Origin: Chitinophaga pinensis
Lineage (GTDB): Bacteria; Bacteroidota; Bacteroidia; Chitinophagales; Chitinophagaceae
Direction: 5' to 3'
NCBI GenBank assembly: GCA_902167325.1
Contig: LR632930.1
Span: forward strand, 2,294,001-2,358,000
Length of the DNA: 64,000 nt
The number at the start of each line of letters is the position of its first letter. Position 1 is the first letter of the stretch. The notes beneath the pieces are model-generated. The model searched no databases and was not told where the DNA came from. It saw nothing but the letters and a program-made list of their open reading frames with translations. This document shows positions 61,634 through 64,000 of the stretch, piece by piece. The translations under genes were made by a program, and so were the position numbers.

Positions 61634-62515
61634 CTATTTAAAAATGCTCTTCACATTACGGCCAATCCAGCTCTGCGGGGTTTTAAGCCCGAAGATATAA
61701 GCAATCGTTGCGGCCGTATCATACGTCATGATACTTTCTTTGACTTCATTGTTCTTCTTGATGCCTTTCCCGGTAAATATCCAGGGAATTTCCATCTCTA
61801 CCATCGTTTTACCGCCATGGCCCTTGTTGATGCCACCGTGGTCGGAAGAAAGGATGATAATGCTGTTTTCCCACATGCCGGCGTCTTTCACTGCCTGCAT
61901 AATCTTCCCTAATAAAACATCGTTCTTGTGTACTTGTTCATAGTAGGGCGGAATGTTATGACCGATTTCGTGGCCCACACCATCGGGCTGATCGAAATGG
62001 ATGAACAGGAAGTCAGGCTTCTTTTCCTTCAGGTACGCAATGGCCACTTCAGTGGTAGCACTGTCTGTCGGACAATTCTGATCCTTGTTCACGGCTTTTT
62101 TCGGGAACAGGTAACCAATGCCTCCCCAGGAATAGATCACGCCTGTTTCCGCATTTGGCTTTTGCTCACGTAGCAGGGTAAACAGGGAGGGGAAGAGGCC
62201 GTACTGGTCCAGCTCACGGGGCTGTACCTCAGGTGTTTTGCTGCCCCACTCTGTGAAGCCATGCAGTTCGGGACCTGCCCCCATGATCATGGACGCCCAG
62301 TTTACCGCGCTGGAAGAAGGCAATACGCTGCGGGCCTTCAGCGACCAGCTGCCATCTGCCATCATCTGCTTCATTACGGGATTATCGGCCTTTTCCATCG
62401 CATAGGCGCCCAATCCGTCCATACCGATCAGGATCACGTGTTTTACGCCCTTTACCTGCGCCTTTGCGCCAAGGGCCATACACAACAATAAAGCTAAGTA
62501 GCGAGCTTTCTTCAT
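61634..62515 (-). CDS. Secreted type I phosphodiesterase/nucleotide pyrophosphatase family enzyme
   Basis: A 293-residue protein with a signal peptide (MKKARYLALLLCMALGAKAQ). The alkaline-phosphatase-superfamily metal sites are visible: ILIGMDGLGAYAM, the nucleophile region LPSSSAVNWASM, FDQPDGVGHEIGH, SSDHGGINKGHGG. It hydrolyses phosphate or phosphodiester substrates in the periplasm or outside the cell. It precedes the EEP-family gene and probably shares its transcript. Confidence 0.9.
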   Translation of the reverse strand: MKKARYLALLLCMALGAKAQVKGVKHVILIGMDGLGAYAMEKADNPVMKQMMADGSWSLKARSVLPSSSAVNWASMIMGAGPELHGFTEWGSKTPEVQPRELDQYGLFPSLFTLLREQKPNAETGVIYSWGGIGYLFPKKAVNKDQNCPTDSATTEVAIAYLKEKKPDFLFIHFDQPDGVGHEIGHNIPPYYEQVHKNDVLLGKIMQAVKDAGMWENSIIILSSDHGGINKGHGGKTMVEMEIPWIFTGKGIKKNNEVKESIMTYDTAATIAYIFGLKTPQSWIGRNVKSIFK

Positions 62516-62623
62516 GTTTGGTCTAATTTAAAATTTATTTAATGTATCAGCAATGCTGCTTTTTTCACAAATAAGGAATGTGGATAAAAGTAGTGTATGT
62601 AACGTGTCTTTTGTTTAATATTT

Positions 62624-62640
62624 ATACACATGTAGTGTAT
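62624..62640. promoter_or_regulatory. Inverted repeat upstream of the phosphodiesterase gene
   Basis: ATACAC, five bases, GTGTAT forms a 6-base inverted repeat. A further copy of the word TAGTGTAT lies at 62591-62598. It may be an operator; no known family consensus is matched. Confidence 0.35.
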
Positions 62641-62728
62641 TTAATGTAGCCGGACTATACAAATGCTTACCGGGCAAACATTCATTCGGGAAGCGGAGGG
62701 CTTCCCGTGCTTATCAAAATGGAGGTAA

Positions 62729-63487
62729 TCAGGTATTGAGTCCTTTCTCAGCTCCTTCACGGATCGCGCGTACGATAGGTGCCTGCGTAACGGAGATGCC
62801 ATATTCCGGTACCCCGGGGATGCCACCCATGCTCACATTGGGATTGCGGTACTGCATACGGCTGTCTGTGTAATCACGGGCGGTGGAGTGGTATTCCGTT
62901 GCGCCGGAAGCTTTTGCCAGCGCTTCAGCGTTGTGAGCGCGCAGGCCGGAGCCTGCCATTATCCGGATACGGCCTGCAGCTTTTTCAACCAGCTCTCTGA
63001 TAAGGGGGGCGCCTTCCATGGCAGTATTCCGCTGGCCGGAGGTGAGTATACGCTCACAGCCGGATGTAATGATATCTTCCATTGCCTGAAAAGCATTCTC
63101 TGTCATATCAAAAGCCCGGTGAAAGGTGACGCCCATGGGCTTTGCAGCTTCTACCAGCGCACGGGTGCGGGGGACGTCTACCTTGCCGTCTGCAGTTAGC
63201 AGGCCAATCACCACGCCATCACAGCCGAGTTGCTTACATACTTCGATATCCTTTTTCATGATACGGAACTCGGTATCGTCGTACAGGAAATCACCACCGC
63301 GCGGGCGGATGATGGGGTAGATCTTCAGGCTGCATTGCTCCCGTACCGCAGCGATCATGGCATGGCTGGGGGTAGTGCCGCCTTCGAGGAGGTTGTCGCA
63401 CAGTTCGATACGGTCTGCCCCGCCTTCCTCAGCGGCGATGCAGGAGGCCACGGAGGTGGCGCATATTTCCAGTGTGATATTCTTCAA
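62729..63487 (-). CDS. cutC: CutC-family TIM-barrel protein
   Basis: A 252-residue protein (counted from a TTG at 63487; an earlier TTG at 63505 falls inside a -7 box) with the CutC hallmarks: LEICATSVASCIAAEEGGAD, RIELCDNLLEGGTTPS, IRPRGGDFLY and FHRAFDMT. CutC was linked to copper tolerance in E. coli, but later work disputes that, and its fold is that of an aldolase-like TIM barrel. Here it lies between a glycosylasparaginase and glycan-processing genes, which hints at a role in sugar metabolism. Confidence 0.88.
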   Translation of the reverse strand: MKNITLEICATSVASCIAAEEGGADRIELCDNLLEGGTTPSHAMIAAVREQCSLKIYPIIRPRGGDFLYDDTEFRIMKKDIEVCKQLGCDGVVIGLLTADGKVDVPRTRALVEAAKPMGVTFHRAFDMTENAFQAMEDIITSGCERILTSGQRNTAMEGAPLIRELVEKAAGRIRIMAGSGLRAHNAEALAKASGATEYHSTARDYTDSRMQYRNPNVSMGGIPGVPEYGISVTQAPIVRAIREGAEKGLNT

Positions 63488-63502
63488 CGTCGAGGTTTTA
63501 TG

Positions 63503-63510
63503 CAAAAATA
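63503..63510 (-). promoter_or_regulatory. -7 promoter element upstream of cutC
   Basis: TATTTTTG on the minus strand, a perfect TANNTTTG match, just after the hairpin at 63513-63546. No -33 TTTG at standard spacing. Confidence 0.45.
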
Positions 63511-63512
63511 GG

Positions 63513-63546
63513 GATCGGCTACCAGCAGGGCGCCGGGTAGCCGATC
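63513..63546 (-). terminator. Hairpin between glycosylasparaginase and cutC genes
   Basis: An 11-base inverted repeat GATCGGCTACC with GGTAGCCGATC (63513-63523 with 63536-63546). Only a short T-run follows on the minus strand, so termination may be partial. Confidence 0.6.
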
Positions 63547-63565
63547 AAATTATCTGGTAAACAGT

Positions 63566-64000
63566 TTACTGAAAGTAATATTTCCCTTTGATGAGTGTTT
63601 CTTCATTGGCTCCGGTAGTGCAGGCATAGCTGAATCCGGGATGCAGGCAGTAAGCGCCATGCTCACCTTTTTTGTTGAGGGCGAGGAAGCCGATCTGTAT
63701 CTCTTTAGCCTTGGCGGGCTTCTTTTTCACGATGCGCAACACTGCTTCTTTACAGGCAGCTTCGGGAGAATACCCCTGGCGCATCAGCTCTACCACGAGG
63801 AAGCTGCCCACTACACGGATCACTTCTTCACCAACACCGGTGGCAGTTGCAGCGCCCACTTCGTTATCAACATACAGGCCTGCTCCGATAATGGGAGAGT
63901 CGCCCACGCGGCCGTGCATTTTAAAAGCCATGCCGCTGGTGGTACACGCCCCGGAGAGGTTGCCCGCAGCGTCGAGGGCTACCATACCAATGGTATCGTG
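63566..64000 (-). CDS. Glycosylasparaginase (N4-(beta-N-acetylglucosaminyl)-L-asparaginase), C-terminal part
   Basis: The gene is cut by the right edge; the visible 144 codons are the C-terminal part. The first residues in the window are HDTIGMVALDAAG, in which Thr is the autoprocessing nucleophile of the Ntn-hydrolase family. SGMAFKMHGRVGDSPIIGAG and ATGVGEEVIR are typical of the beta chain. The enzyme splits GlcNAc-Asn, the last step of N-glycoprotein breakdown. It heads the glycan-processing genes transcribed leftwards. Confidence 0.93.
   Translation of the reverse strand, partial: HDTIGMVALDAAGNLSGACTTSGMAFKMHGRVGDSPIIGAGLYVDNEVGAATATGVGEEVIRVVGSFLVVELMRQGYSPEAACKEAVLRIVKKKPAKAKEIQIGFLALNKKGEHGAYCLHPGFSYACTTGANEETLIKGKYYFQ

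Overview
The window looks like a chromosomal segment of a Chitinophaga-like member of the Bacteroidota (family Chitinophagaceae). The signs are a SusC/SusD pair, a type IX secretion C-terminal domain, LytS/LytTR two-component pairs, HmuY-like and DUF6266-like proteins, and recurring Bacteroidota promoter elements (TTTG, about 19 bases, then TANNTTTG). The placement is inferred from gene content; no rRNA or marker gene was compared. No phage, insertion sequence or CRISPR array was seen.

Left part (1-11.3 kb). A minus-strand cbb3 oxidase and copper-insertion operon runs single-haem CcoP-like, ccoI, ccoS, ccoN (cut by the left edge). Divergent from it are a small Cys-Cys peptide ORF and a His/Met-rich outer-membrane protein. 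A lipoprotein L,D-transpeptidase follows, then an apparent operon of a TonB-receptor-like protein, a LytS-type kinase and a LytTR regulator. A TlpA-like thioredoxin converges on it.

Nutrient uptake and central metabolism (12.5-34.7 kb). An AraC regulator stands divergent from susC, susD and two accessory surface lipoproteins, with no enzyme in the locus. Two isocitrate dehydrogenases of different subfamilies sit in tandem. Then come a flavin reductase, a LiaF-like membrane protein with DUF4288 and a second LytS/LytTR pair, and an mntR-mntH(USP)-thioesterase operon whose operator palindrome covers the promoter -7 box. ClpS and Aat (N-end rule) are adjacent. A CPA2-type antiporter ends this part.

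Middle (34.8-52.5 kb). This holds a T9SS-exported M60-type metallopeptidase and two identical tRNA-Val(TAC) genes in direct orientation flanking about 4 kb of accessory genes (membrane protein, HmuY-like lipoprotein, DUF6266-like protein). Core genes follow: mtaB, plsC-priA, an SDR, murB, and an rmuC-GNAT-amidotransferase-ypdA operon.

Right part (52.6-64 kb). A glycan-catabolism region holds a NagB-PIG-L fusion, a Trp-rich secreted protein, GH20 hexosaminidase, GH92 alpha-mannosidase with a LacI-type palindrome upstream, a secreted EEP-family hydrolase, a secreted phosphodiesterase, CutC and a glycosylasparaginase cut by the right edge. Together they could dismantle N-linked glycans: mannose removal, GlcNAc removal, cleavage of GlcNAc-Asn, then entry of the amino sugar into central metabolism.
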